Of a stretch of DNA of 64,000 bases, positions 33,701 through 46,165 are shown piece after piece. The stretch lies in contig JAEVHH010000005.1 of assembly GCA_017607445.1 (NCBI GenBank), positions 248,001 through 312,000 on the forward strand, in the 5' to 3' direction. Each line of letters opens with the position of its first letter. Within the stretch, counting starts at the first letter, position 1. The DNA is from Histoplasma ohiense. Its lineage: Eukaryota > Ascomycota > Eurotiomycetes > Onygenales > Ajellomycetaceae. Position numbers and translations under genes: made by a program. Below the pieces are notes generated by a model that saw only the letters and a program-made list of their open reading frames with translations, was not told the origin of the DNA and searched no databases.

Positions 33701-35788
33701 TTAGCCTCAGTGTTTGCTCATAGGATGCTTCCGGAATGTTTGGATTTCTCTTGTTTATTTCTTCCCGACATGGAATTAACCGGCGAAGCTATCATGGAAT
33801 GGTGGTTGTCTGTGCAAGGAAAAATTCCAGCCAGCGATGCATCCGGTTATGACCACCAGGACATTAAGAATTTGGGACTTGTCAGGAGGCTCGACAGGAC
33901 AATGCGGCCATGGACGGTTGAGCGATATAGATGGATGAAGAGGGTTTATGAAAACACGCAATTAGAAGACATTGACAGCAGTTCTGAAGCGGGGGAGCCG
34001 GAAATCCTTCACGTTGAGGGCACAGCATGGCCCAAGCGTACTGATTTTTTGCATCCTGTAGCTCACAGTGGTGGCTTACATCTCCACCACACAGCCAAAA
34101 AGTGTCATCCCGCCAGCGACTGCTCTATTGATAAACTACCCCTTGAGTACTCCATGTTTGCCCTCCTCGCTCCGTCAATCATCCATAACGTCGAAATCTA
34201 TCTTCTCGCAGAGGAATTGAACAAAACTATCCTCCGGCCCGTTGCTTTTACAGATCTGAGCCTTGTCATCACTGCGATAAGCGCATCTGCAGCGAGGGAA
34301 GCAACCAACTATCAACGTATTGAATTATTGGGTGACAGCATACTCAAATTCCAAACAACCCTCCAGTTGACAGCGGCGAATCCTATCTGGCACGAGGGCC
34401 TTCTGACAAGAGCCAAGGACACTGTGGTATCCAATAAGCGGCTCTCATACGCAGCCATTGAAACAGGTTTAGACAAGTTCATTCTGCTGGATGTTTTCAC
34501 AGGAGCAAAATGGCGACCACCGTGTAACAAAGACCATCTCGAAAGTGAAGAGAAAGGCGTCCCTCAACGAGAAATGTCCACAAAAACCCTCGCAGACGTA
34601 GTTGAAGCTCTGCTTGCGGCCGCCACTCTAGATGGGGGTCAAAGAAAAGCCGAAAAGTGTCTCGAGATTTTCCTTCCTGAACTTCAGTGGATGCCTCTTG
34701 AAGATCGGGTTAACGCCCTCTACAGCTCTGTTCCAGAAGCGTACGAGAATACCCTCACATCTTGGTTCCAGGAGGTTGAAAGTTTAGTGGGATATGTCTT
34801 CAACAAGAAAGTTTTCCTGGTTCAAGCCTTCACCCACCCATCCAACCCTGGCTCGAAAACATCATCATACCAGCGGCTGGAATTTGTTGGCGATGCGATC
34901 CTGGATCATATAATTGTCTACCACCTGTTCAATGCCCCTCGAACCCTCCCACATTTCGACATGCATCTGATGCGCACAGCACTCGCCAATGCAGATTTCC
35001 TCGCATTTCTCTGCATCGGTATGTCTACCGAGCGGGTGCGCGGCGAGATCGCCGAGTGCTCAAAGGAAAACACGTCGACAAAATTGACTACCCGCAAAGT
35101 CTCCCTCTGGCAATACATGCGCCACGGCACGTCATGGGAACTCACCGCCGCCCAGCAACAAACCGCAAACCAATACCAAACACTGCAGGCCGACATTTCA
35201 GAAGCCCTGGAGAAGTCCCACACGTATCCCTGGACTCTCCTTTCACGGTTGCATGCGCAAAAGTTCTTCTCCGACCTCATAGAGTCTGTTCTTGGCGCTA
35301 TATTCATTGACTCGCATGGCTCGCTGGACGCATGCACTGCATTCCTGGAGCGGATCGGATTAATGAAGTTCCTGCGACGCATGCTAGTTGACGAGGACAT
35401 GGACCTTATGCACCCCAAGCAGCGCCTCGGACAGGAGGTAGGTACAAGGAAGGTACGCTACGAGGCGGAACATGTTGTTGATGAAGAAGGAGGGATTGGT
35501 ACGCTAGGTTATTGGACGTGTAAGGTGTTTGTAGGGGATGAGTGTGTTGTTGAGGCAAATGACGGAGTTAGTCTTATGGAGGTTGAGGCCAAGGCTGCAG
35601 AGGCTGCTTTGGCGGTTATACGGGCCAGAGGCGGTGTTGATGTGGATGCTGATATTGGCTTCGCTCCTGTCGGTGTTGGTGTTCGTGATGATATTGGTGA
35701 TGGCGATGGGGATAGTAGTGATGATGATATTGTTGGTGTCAATGTCGCTGTTAACGAATATGGCGATGGCGATGTTCTTTTGACGTAA
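30746..35788 (+). CDS. DCL2: Dicer-like protein 2, 1485 aa
   Basis: Seven exons: 30746-30943, 31029-31057, 31249-31297, 31414-31666, 31735-31885, 31941-33017 and 33088-35788. Every join keeps the frame. The intron at 31886-31940 starts GC, not GT. Domains in order: DExH helicase (MDTGSGKTQV at 67-76, FDEAHHC near 175), helicase C-terminal part ending with QRRGRARKERSKF near 517, Dicer dimerisation domain from about 587, RNase IIIa (RIELLGDSIL near 995, DVVEALLAA near 1090), RNase IIIb (RLEFVGDAILD near 1180, DLIESVLGAIF near 1315) and a dsRBD-like segment near 1370-1430. No PAZ domain is seen, as usual for fungal Dicers. It makes small RNAs in quelling, transposon and mycovirus defence. The C-terminal 50 residues are an unusual Gly/Asp/Val-rich acidic tail. 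Confidence 0.92.
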
Positions 35789-36601
35789 CTGGATAACCCT
35801 TCACTAACAGTATTGGAATTTGATCCGCATGATCTGGAGCGAATATTCCGGGCTAACGATGAAATGATCTTTATTTCAGCATTGTTGAGTTACTTACTGA
35901 TCATTGTTTTGAGTATATCCTAGATAGATAGATATACAAGATATACACTTCCACAACTTCATTGATGGCTGGATAAGAAGAGAAAATAAATAAATAGGCA
36001 CAAAAAAGGACTGCTGCTTATTATTAAGTATTGACAGTTTATATAATTATTTGTGTATATACAAAACAGCCGTATCGTCGTGACTTAGTCTAGTGAAGAA
36101 AAAAAAGAAGGAAGAAAGAAAGAAAAGAATGAGCATATTTGAATTTTCAGAGAGTTTCGTACCGTCGTAAAACAGGCGCTTTCGTTGCTGAGTTGCGTGT
36201 GTCGTGGTCATACATCTTGTCAGAACAGAGTACTGCCTAGGATGGTATGCCATCAGGCCAAAATCTTTCTCCACACCCTCTCCCCCGAACATCTCCCCTA
36301 ATCAAGTACCACCTTCCCTTGTGTAGGGGAGGAATAGGTGTTGCTTCTTCATTCGCGAGGATGGATCTATCGATTTCCAAGGACCGACCCACCCAAAACG
36401 GTGTCCGTAGTATCCGGTGTACCTCAAGTGAGTGAGGCCCTCGTTCTAATCCTCACATTTCGCATAGTGCGTATCTTGTGTGTAAAGGAAAACGACAAAT
36501 AGAGATTGAAAAAAAAAATCTATGGGTGCTTCGCATATTAAATGCAAAACGTAGTGGAAACCAATACCAAAATCAAACAAAACGCCGTAGATCGAGTCGG
36601 A
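35789..36601. other. Intergenic region between convergent genes
   Basis: Lies between the 3' ends of Dicer-like 2 (plus) and the ion transporter (minus), so it holds two 3' UTRs. It is AT-rich with short A-rich and GATA-type runs. No gene is supported. Confidence 0.6.
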
Positions 36602-39122
36602 TCATACCACAGGCTTGTAGGGAGTGTTGTCTCTGACAATATAAACCTCTCCAATAAGGACAGAAAGGCCAACAGCCATGGAGATGGCAATGATGGGAAG
36701 ATTAACTCGTGCAAAGTCGAGACTCCGAACTCTGATGTGCTTCCGGGCGAGGATGTCTCGCCAGAGCAAGCCAGCGAGGGAAGCACTAAATGCAGTGCTG
36801 AACGCGCCATAGTTGACACCAATTGCCATGCTGTACACGGTCGCCCAGAATGTACGGTCAGATATTGGGGTTTGGTTCACCTCGTGGATTTTTTGCCAAG
36901 CTTGGATGACGCGGGAGAGGAGAATTGTGGTGCCGATATTGGTGCCGGCAAACTTCAAGTACGAACAAGCTTAGCTAAATATTTTCAATATTTAAATATG
37001 GGGTAGGAGGGCGTGGGGAACTCACGTTACACAATATCACAGATAGAAAGCCCATGCCGCCAATGGCACCGACTGTGCCTGTTTTGTTCACCCAGTGGTC
37101 CCATCCGTAAGCAAACACGGGCACCCAACCTTTGGTGACAAGCGCTTGGACAAGGACGAACATGGTGAATGCAAACGGCACAAGAGCGAAGGGTAAGTGG
37201 GCCACTACCGCTGTGACAGTAGGGAATGTATCCTGTGTCCATCGGTAGGCGTTCTTAAGGAGCGAGACGAGCGTTGCCGGTCCACGGTCCTGTTGGCATG
37301 CCAGGTCCTGAGAGACTCTATTAGAAAAAATATGTTCTTCTCTCAATTTCTCTCCTTGTTGTTGCTTTTGGGTGGATGGTTGGCTGGCATGTGTGTTGGC
37401 AACTTCCTGTTTGTCGTCCATCATGGTGATAGCGCTGGTAGTTGACCCTTGGCCGTTTTGTAGTTGATTGTCGCTTGGTATGCGCACAGACGATGGTGAT
37501 GGTTCACGGGGAGGTGTTGAGACGAGGGTTGGTTGGTCACCTTTCTCAGAGGTGAGGATTATGGGAACATGCTTGGAAGCATCTACCTCCAACGTGATAT
37601 CGTCATCAGTATTCGAAATACTGACTCCGCCCCCGCCACCAGCATCACGTTGGCCATCATGGCTGGGCTGAGGCTCTGGCGACTGTGTGAGCACTAGAGG
37701 GACCTCATACACATCTATCGAATCCCGCTCTTTCTGCGCTAGAGCCGCAAGTCGCATTTCTTCCTCTGCCCTAAGCATATGTTCGATTCGAGCATTCTCA
37801 ACCTCCTGTCGACCTTTGCGAGCAATCTCACGAGTCTCGTGCCGGTTGTACCATCCGAATGCGACATCCCAGCAAAACATAACAAATGCGGCAGGCAAAG
37901 TAACCCAAAAAATAGGATGATGGTCATTATTCTGAGTTGCAGCATTGAGTGCCAGCAGAGTAACAAGAGTGGCTGTCATGATGACAGCTCCGAAAGCCGC
38001 ACCGCCTTTGTCCAGGAAAGGGTTCATAATTTCCTCTAGGGAAAGAAGCTTCACCTGGTCATCATTTGCATTGGCTTCATCCTCCTCAGCCAATCCGCGA
38101 GCATGAGGAATGTTAGGATTCACGGGCTTCTTGGCTTTTGCTTCCTCTGACAGCTCGTGCATCTCAATGGAATATGGGATCAAGGCAGGATCAGCAAAGA
38201 TGATGTATAACAAGAATGGAAATAAGACAATGGCTGTGGCAACCACTGGAACGATCATGTGTGCTGTGTAGACAATGAATTTGATCTCGAAGGCACCCGC
38301 GAGGACTAGGTTGGTTGGGTTGGAGGAGACGAGAATTGCGGACGCGATGTTGGCCACAGCGAACTGCGTATGGATCCAGGCTCGGGGATGAATGATATTG
38401 CTTGACACCCTCGTCATGTAGGCGAGGAACGCAGTTCCAGAAAGAACAATGGGGTCATTGCCAATGAAGCTTCCCAGACCGAAGAAGAACGTGTAGAGGT
38501 AGAAAAAAAGCCGGTGCCCGACCTTGCCTCCCTTTTGAAGCACTTTGAATGCCAGGAACCTAATAAGCCCAGACGCGTCGATTGAAATAGCAATGTAGGC
38601 CAGCGTAATGAAGAAAGCCATGATATCAAGCGGGGATATGTTGTTCGCTCCCAGCGTCCCGCCACGCACTTCCTCGCGGCCGATAGCAAGAATTGCCAGC
38701 AGGAAAAGGTCCGCTATCAAGGGCGCAGTTACAAAATTCATGGGGAAATTCCATCGTACAAAAGGCTTGCGTTTCACTTTGCCGTTCTGATCATCATCAT
38801 CATCATCATCATCCGGCTCCTCACCATCAGAAGCGGGATCGTGCTGAAACCGCGGTTTCCTGCCGGGTATTATTCGCAGCGCACTGAGGGCATCGACGAC
38901 GCTCTCCACAAGGCGCCGGGGGACGTATATGGGAAGGTGAAAGGGGGCCAGAACGACGATATCTGGGCCATCGCTGAAGAGTTAGCTGGATAATTGCGCA
39001 GCCAAAACATGGATTGCGGAGGTAATCTTACTTGTGACAATGAAGACAAGGAGGGTCACAATTGACCGCCAATTCCTGATATCGCCCGTGTTCAGCACAT
39101 CCTCGTCTGCTTTCTCTGCCAT
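36602..39122 (-). CDS. ArsB/NhaD-type ion transporter (citrate transporter-like domain), 792 aa
   Basis: Three exons on the minus strand: 39122-39032, 38962-37026 and 36952-36602. Introns are 69 and 73 bp. The first acceptor was placed at the second AG (gcccag, 38963-38968) because only it keeps the frame into NIVVLAPFHLPIYVP. Signatures of the ion-transporter superfamily are GNDPIVLSGT (near residue 200), SSNPTNLVLAG (near 245) and FAGTNIGTTILLSR at the start of exon 3. A very long hydrophilic loop (about residues 400-570, acidic and Ser/Gln-rich) splits the two membrane halves, which is characteristic of the fungal branch. The N-terminal loop holds an Asp run. Family members export arsenite or antimonite or exchange Na+/H+ or carboxylates; the ion here is not known. 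Confidence 0.8.
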
Positions 39123-40317
39123 TTTGACGATTGTCTACTTCGAAGCTCAGCCAAGGTAATAACTCGCCAAAATTGGCCTGGCGGTTGAGTTATAACAGAG
39201 GAGCTTTGCTTGGTTCCTCCACGGCCAACAGAAAAATAAAAGATAAACAAGTGGCTTGCAGTTGGGTTGGCGAGTAGCAGAAGCAGCTAGTTATGTTTTT
39301 CTGCTTCCTGCGGCTTCAGCCATGAATTAGGATAAGCGGGACTTCCCCTCGCACACCGCAGCGAAGGTTTTGAAGGTTTCCAGTCGGTCAGTCGCCTCTG
39401 AAACGATTGTGCTGCTGGTTCAAGGCACTTTTTCAGTCCCCCGCTCAACAAGTGCACTAAATCGTAACCGTCCTCAGCCTCTTCCAAGATCCTTGTCCAA
39501 AGGCGCACAGGAATACAGCGTAGTGGGCCAACCCAACCAACTACCCTGGACTGAGCGTCAGAAGTAAGTTAAACTTCCCGCCTAGCACCCTCTCTGTTGT
39601 GGATAGGTGTAAGTTAATCACCGGCTCTGGGAGACTTGGAGCAAACAGGTGGAACAAATAACGGTCGCAAACTCGACAGCGGGGTTTTCCACCAAATGAA
39701 GGATCCAGCAGCGTTGCTCGCAGGCCCTGTGGCTGAACAGCGGATTATCTGTGGAAGACCTTCCAAGCCCGAAGCCGGTCGCAGCAGGAATTGCAAAGAA
39801 ATTTTGCGAACCGCAGCCAGTGAGACCGCAGAAAGTGGCTGCTGAGCCTCATCTGGCCTCGTATTGTGTCACTTTTTGCAGGGCTGCAATTCCCGAGCGC
39901 ATTGCGGGCTGTGATTCGGCCGGATGCTCGAATCGCGCCGGCAAGCCCTGCTTGGAGCTGGGCCCAGGATGGCGCCAGAGCAGATGATCAGTGGTGGAGA
40001 CTCTTGCTGTAATTAAATATGCGGAAAAACTTCAGGCTGTAGGCGGCTCAACTCTGGCGGTTTGCGAAGCAAGCATCACATCACATCTCGCCTCAGCTGC
40101 AACCTGTTCGGTTTTAAAACAACAGCGATCCCTGTGTTTTGCTCGAGGGACGTTCTCTTTTCCAAGCTAAAATCTATCGTGTTCTTTTCTTCGGAATAGA
40201 TATATGATGATAGAGGATGTGAACAGGTTGTTATCCTCCTTGCCTCCCCATTAACATGAAATAATAATCTTCCTCACGCGATACATGGTTGTGCCCTCTC
40301 CCTACAATCCGTGAGCC
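39123..40317. other. Divergent intergenic region
   Basis: About 1.2 kb between the start of the minus-strand ion transporter and the plus-strand membrane protein. Short overlapping frames at 39370-39987 and 40274-40568 have no domain and arise in GC-richer sequence. Promoters of both genes must lie here. I recognise no specific element. Confidence 0.5.
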
Positions 40318-42631
40318 ATGCCTGCGCTCGGGTCTGCCTTGCTGCCAAATGCCCTCCACGCTGAAGCCGCAGTCCACAATGCAACTGTAAACGGGACGAC
40401 GAAAAACGCTTTACAGGTGATATGCGCATGGCCGGTTTCTGGCCAGTATGGGCCCGGCACAAGGGTTCTGTGAGTTCGAAATGTTTCCCATACGGCGAAG
40501 CCAGAGCAAACGCGTGCCGTGAGCCCGTTGAATAACGGCTGACCGCCAATTCGCCTTGTTGAAACCATACAGATACTATGTTCTAATAGCCGCTTGTGTC
40601 TTTGCGCGAAAGACTGAGTGGCTCAGAAATGCCTGCCTGGCGGCAGTGCTACTTTTTCCGGCCGTTGCTGCTTTGCACGGCGTCGTTCTTGCGGCACTCA
40701 ATCTGCATGGTTGGTTCTTGAGATTGCGGCAGCTTTGTGTGGTTTCCAAAGCTAATTGTTCAACTGTCAAAGGTGCTGTTGATATGGATATCTATGGTGC
40801 CTTCCAGCTATGTTCAATTGGCATTTTGACCGGGCCCGTAGCGGTTCGGGTATCCAGAACATACTTCTATGACCCCGGCCGGAATATCATTTTCTTATGG
40901 ACCACCCTCATTCTTGCCGGTAAGTTGATGATCTTTGGTTATATATATATGTGTGTATATGTATATACACCCCTTGTCTTCGGATTACCCAGCTTATCAC
41001 TCTTGCCTAACCTTTTACCCCAAAAGGGCTGTTGAGCTTGACTGTCGAGTTTTTCCGAATCCAACCAACGCCTTGCCCGTTCGACGACGCCGGCAACCCT
41101 ATCTCGTCTGATGCTCGCAAATTCAAGTACAACACAAGCTGCGGCATGACTTGCTCTGAAGACAAAGGCCCGTTCTCCCCTATGCGAAACGGTGCAGCCA
41201 GCAACATCTACGTCATCCCCGCCCCAGATAAGATCACATTTGGCACCGCAACGCTCATGGCCGCTGCGTGCTGCGTACCGGCCATTCTTTCGTTAATATC
41301 TATGTGGAACAAGATCCTCGAAATCAACCGGATGAACCGTTTTGGTATTGGAAAACAGGAGGAAAAAGTTGACGAGCCAATTGAAGGCACAAATGGCGCC
41401 ACCATTAAGAAAATGAATAAGGTAAATTCTTTGATCAGGATGTTTCTGAGCGCTGTAGAAATCCCTGTGTTTGCCGCAGCAGTAATGGGCATCCTCATTT
41501 TAGGCGAGATGAATTTTTTCAGCTCCCAAGTCCTTTATCAAACCGAGCCTGTAGCCAGTATTGGTAGGTGGTGTCCTTTTGTCCCCAATGGCTGGCCCCT
41601 CCCCTTCTCCCCCCCCTTTTCCCCCGTGGATTGCTAACAAGATTTTACTAGGCCAATGGGGCCCTATCGTTGGTGCTGGGCTGGCCGTGCTAGGATCGCT
41701 GTACCTTGTTCTTGCTGCTGACCTCCATGCCGCTGAAGAGGAGGAGCAACCCAAAGCCTCTTCAAATCAGGACAACTGCTCAATGCGCGAAATCAACACG
41801 ATCGCATCTGTAGAATCTTTGCGCTCTCCAGCACGCGGCGTCGAGATGCATCGAAGCGCTTCCAACACTCGCTCTATCGTTGAACACGATGGCCAACCGA
41901 GACAATCGTCAGCAAGGGATTCTGGCAACAGACGTAGAGTAGCGACTGCGTTAACTAAGTTTGTCATCTATCTCAGTGACGCGGCCCACGAAAGGCTTAA
42001 CGACTCCGAATTTAAGAGCGGGAAGGCTCTGGACTTCCCTGAGATTCCTGGAGAATTACGCCGGAACCGCGCCCTGCCTAACATCAGAAATCAATACAAC
42101 ACATATCGAGACACATATGGGAATGCCTCTCCCTCGCTTCGAGGGAGGGCCTCAAGAGCAGGTAGCTTCACGAGTAGCATCTATGGGCTCGATTTGGAGG
42201 CTTCGTCTAGGTTTTCGAGACCAGGATCGCGTTCGCCTTCACCAACCATCATTTCGCGAACATCGCACGCTAATACGATAACGGGTGACCGTGCTCCGCC
42301 CGAGATTCACAATCCCCCTCGAGCATCCAGCGGCGGCGTTAATGGAAACCACCGGCGGGCGACTCTGGAAGTACCAATACAGACTCATCACGGCTCTCCA
42401 CGAAGTAACCCGTCAGGATCACCCACGTCTCCCACGAATTCTAACAGGCCCATACCTGATATTCGCCGCCCACCCGCCATCGTGGTTTCATCTGAAAATG
42501 AAGATGCCACACCTGTGCACAGAACATCTCAGTCGCCCTCTTCCCCTTCGTCCCCGAGCCCAATATCGACGCCATCAGCAGTAGCATCATCACCCTCAAG
42601 TCCGCGACACATGCGTAAATTCACCTTATAA
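40318..42631 (+). CDS. Conserved fungal multi-span membrane protein with Ser/Pro-rich tail, 650 aa
   Basis: Five exons: 40318-40469, 40573-40709, 40773-40919, 41027-41563 and 41652-42631, with all phases consistent. The first exon gives a short N-terminus with N-x-T sites and ends WPVSGQYGPGTRVL, and the first span follows directly. About seven hydrophobic spans are seen up to the segment WGPIVGAGLAVLGSLYLVL near residue 330. The remaining 300 residues are cytosolic-looking, rich in Ser, Pro and Arg, and probably phosphorylated. The arrangement (short outside N-terminus, seven spans, long tail) resembles a receptor, but no named family is recognised. The third intron candidate at 40710-40772 is 63 bp without stops, so a retained-intron form 21 residues longer is possible. 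Confidence 0.75.
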
Positions 42632-45600
42632 GGGCGGAGTTTTAAGAAATTAAAAAAGATAGCATAGTTAGTTAGCGTGATCTTGCCGCGTGGGTCCCTC
42701 GAGAAGCCATGATTCCGAAGACCCACTGCTCCACCCCCACCAGGAAATCCATACCAAATACTAAAACCGCAACCCTGGGAAAAATCAGGAATATTGAGAG
42801 AAACTGAAGAAGTTAAAAAAGGCCGTCATTGGGAATCTGGAAACCGGTATATTTTTCAGACCGGTAAAGCCCCCATTGACGCTAAACCCAATCTGAACAT
42901 TGCGTCCAATACCATCAGCGGCGACTTGGGACTGAGGATATTCAATATCTACTTTACTTGCGGTGCAGGAACTCTACTACGGCCTCTCCGCCATTGGCTA
43001 GCATCACCTTTGACCAGCAAAACGACATCATGAACTACGACAAACCACCAGGATTTATTTATCCGCCTTCTACCCCAGGGTATATAGGAGGAATAACCTT
43101 TACTTTTTTTTTTACAGCGATATGTTTGACGAAATGGAAGTGAACTGATGAAAACGATTTTCTTTTCTTGGGTGATTGTGGGCGGACAGGCTTTTCAGAC
43201 CCACAGCGCAGAGTTATTGGTTTAAAAAAAAGTAAAATTGTTATAGACGTACGATTAAGAAATTCAAGCGAGAATCTCCAGGGCTTGATTATATAGATGG
43301 TATACGGTATGGACCCTCAGTTGTATCTGGGGACAAATGGCTAATTGCGATTATAGAAACCTTTTCCAGCACGTGTTTCGGAAACACTGTAGAAGCCGTA
43401 CTCTACCCCTGGGGGAATATTAGCGAAGGATCTCATTGCGGCGAGAATGCAGTTCAGGAACCACATATACTGTACATTTATTTGATTGTTCGATCGGGTG
43501 GGTGGTGAGCGACAGGGGAGAGTAATGTGCCAATTGTCTCAATCTAGATAAATGTAATGTAGTTAGATATAGAGCAAATGAGTAGACCTAAATTATGACT
43601 TGCAAAACGAAATCATTCCCAGCAAAAGGTGTTGGTATATCCATATATCCACATTTCCCATCGCACAAGCTGTCACTTTAAAATCAAGAAGTGAAGTGCA
43701 TCCCTTGTCAAAGCCCTATCACGACCCCCTCCCGTCAGCGCTGGTGTGGGTATTCTTCGACACTCTGCGGACAACGTACCCACAGCCAATAAACCGAAGA
43801 CTCCAAAACATGTCACTAAGCCCGCAGGAAATATAGGCCGGAATGGAACTGTTTTTGTCCCATTCACGGGTTTCAATTAAAGGGGTCAACAGCGGATCCT
43901 CATGCCACCTTCAGTTCTCCGAAAACTCTGTAAGCCTTGGTGACGGGTGACGGTGTTCACTCAATCACCAACAATGCTTATCCTCCCTGTTTCGGAGTCT
44001 TTCCTCACTAAACAATTCCTTTTAGCTATAACCGGAGCGCTTTTAGCCAGTAAAGCGCATTACCTCGACAGGAAACTTGGCTGCTTGCACAAAGGGAAAT
44101 TGGTGCAACATCTCCTCACTTCCTTCATCGTTATTTCAGATATAATATCCTAGAGCCGAATAAATATATCTAATAGGATGAAAGCGCTGACCTCCCGCTT
44201 TCTACCATTTAATATTAGCAAATGGTTGTCAGGGGGTCGTTGGTGATAGGGCTCAACCAACCTCCACATATTTAAATAACTAACCCGCTGGCCAGGCTGT
44301 GCACATGTCTAACTCTCCATCCCACTCTCCAAGCCGCTCATAACCGAGCATAAAAATCCTGCCGTTGCAGGAGAACGTTCAACAAGCGAGAGCAGACAGA
44401 TTACCTGGTATGGATTTATCCAGAGCACACTGTTGACTAACACCAAGGTGCCTTGTCCCTCAACCCAAACCAAACAGAACAGAACCTGACAACCCTCAAC
44501 GTCGCGGGAACTCTCCTCCTTACGGTCCTAGCATATCTATCATCCGGTACTTGGAGCGGCATGAATGCCCAAAGTCCCTTTATGCATTGGAGCTATTTGG
44601 CCCAGGTTTATACACGACGTGCAACGTCCTTTATGTCCGGACTCCGTACGGTGCCAGCTCAACAAACCTGCACACATGATGCACGGGGCTACATACGGCT
44701 TGGCTCCTAGCTCGACGCAGCAGGAAAAAGGAAAAATAAAAGAAGACCAGAGTGGCGAGAAACGAGATGGAAGCAAGCAAGCATGCATCAAGCGAGAACA
44801 CGGGCCAGCCCTGGTCCCAGTCGCAGTCGCAGTGAGCTCCCGCCCGCGTTTCATACCTCTGGATTGTTAACCTCAGAGTTAGTAGTTATGGATAGCATCT
44901 GCATATTTTTAATAAGAAAGATTATGATAATTATTAATCCTTCAAGTCTTCGGCGCCCAAGGGTAGCAGAATATCCCAAGAGCGACTTACGGGCTCGCCA
45001 CGTTGCTCGCGTCAGTTGAAGATGGTTGGATTCATTAACTACTCTAATGACAGCGAGAAAGGCACAAGCGAAAGGAACCATGAATATGGTCTAATCGAAA
45101 TACCTTTCTTGTCACAGTGTCACTGATCACCCTTAGGTCTTACACCTGCCATGGTAATAACGACTCCAGAAAATTATCCCGGCCAAGTGGAATAAACTTG
45201 TTGAATTGAGCCGCATGGTGATTAAGCGGGGAAGCTTTGTGCTCATCCTAGAAACTTGAACTACAGGATTGATACAAAATACATATCTCTACATATCGAA
45301 TTGGGTGTGTCACCATTGGGCTATACAATGGACCCGTTCATCGCTCAACAACCTCCCCACTTACCAGGGAACTGCATGACAGCTCACAACTTGAGCCCGG
45401 ATGGATTGGTCGTATCAAACCGAGGGAGGAGGAGTGTACACCAGTTTTTTCATCCATCCAATGATTTCTTAGAAATTTTGTCTCTGGCCATTTTTATCTC
45501 CCCGGTTTCCCTTCTGCCCCGTCTTTGTTGCTTTCTCCAACCACTTCTCAGTTCCTGGGGAGGTAACTCTTCCACAGCCAACATTTTTCGACTCTCTCTG

Positions 45601-46165
45601 CGCCAATTGAAACCATAACAGGTCCCCTTTCTTTCAGATAACAATTCGTTCCTTCGGCTAGACCTCTGACCCCTCTATGCGGCGCCAAAGAAAAAGTTCC
45701 CAGGTCGTTGTTACTTTCAATACCAGACAACTCCTACTTCCTCGTCCTCCGACTTGCATCCCCCGCAGATACCAGACGCAAAACCCTTTCAAACGTGGCC
45801 ATCACCCACTTGCTCTGATCACATAAGGTGTATGCCAATCGTCAAAGCCATACGGAAACGCGATTGTTAGATGTCAGTAGCACTTGATTTCCCTCTGTGT
45901 CGTGTGGGGAAATTGCGAATCCTCTGCTATACTACAGAAGTGTCTTGGAATGACTACGGATGTCGCAAATCACCTGGAAAATATAAAGATCGTGTGCTGT
46001 GTTTCATTCCCTTGCTAGGGTTTCCCATATATCTAGTGCCTTTTTGTTTTTAAACTTCTCTCCCAGTTGTTATCATTTTTCGGCAAAGCCATTGCAATTC
46101 CTCCCTTCCTTATTTTAACATTTGATATTTGATATTCCATTATTCAATTACTTCTATTTAAGGCT
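42632..46165. other. Long gene-free interval
   Basis: No frame longer than about 120 codons and none with a recognisable domain. It holds the 3' UTR of the membrane protein gene at the left. At the right lies the upstream region (and probably a missing first exon) of the C2H2-like gene. I see no long terminal repeats or tandem arrays here, and composition is ordinary. A non-coding RNA cannot be excluded. Confidence 0.45.
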
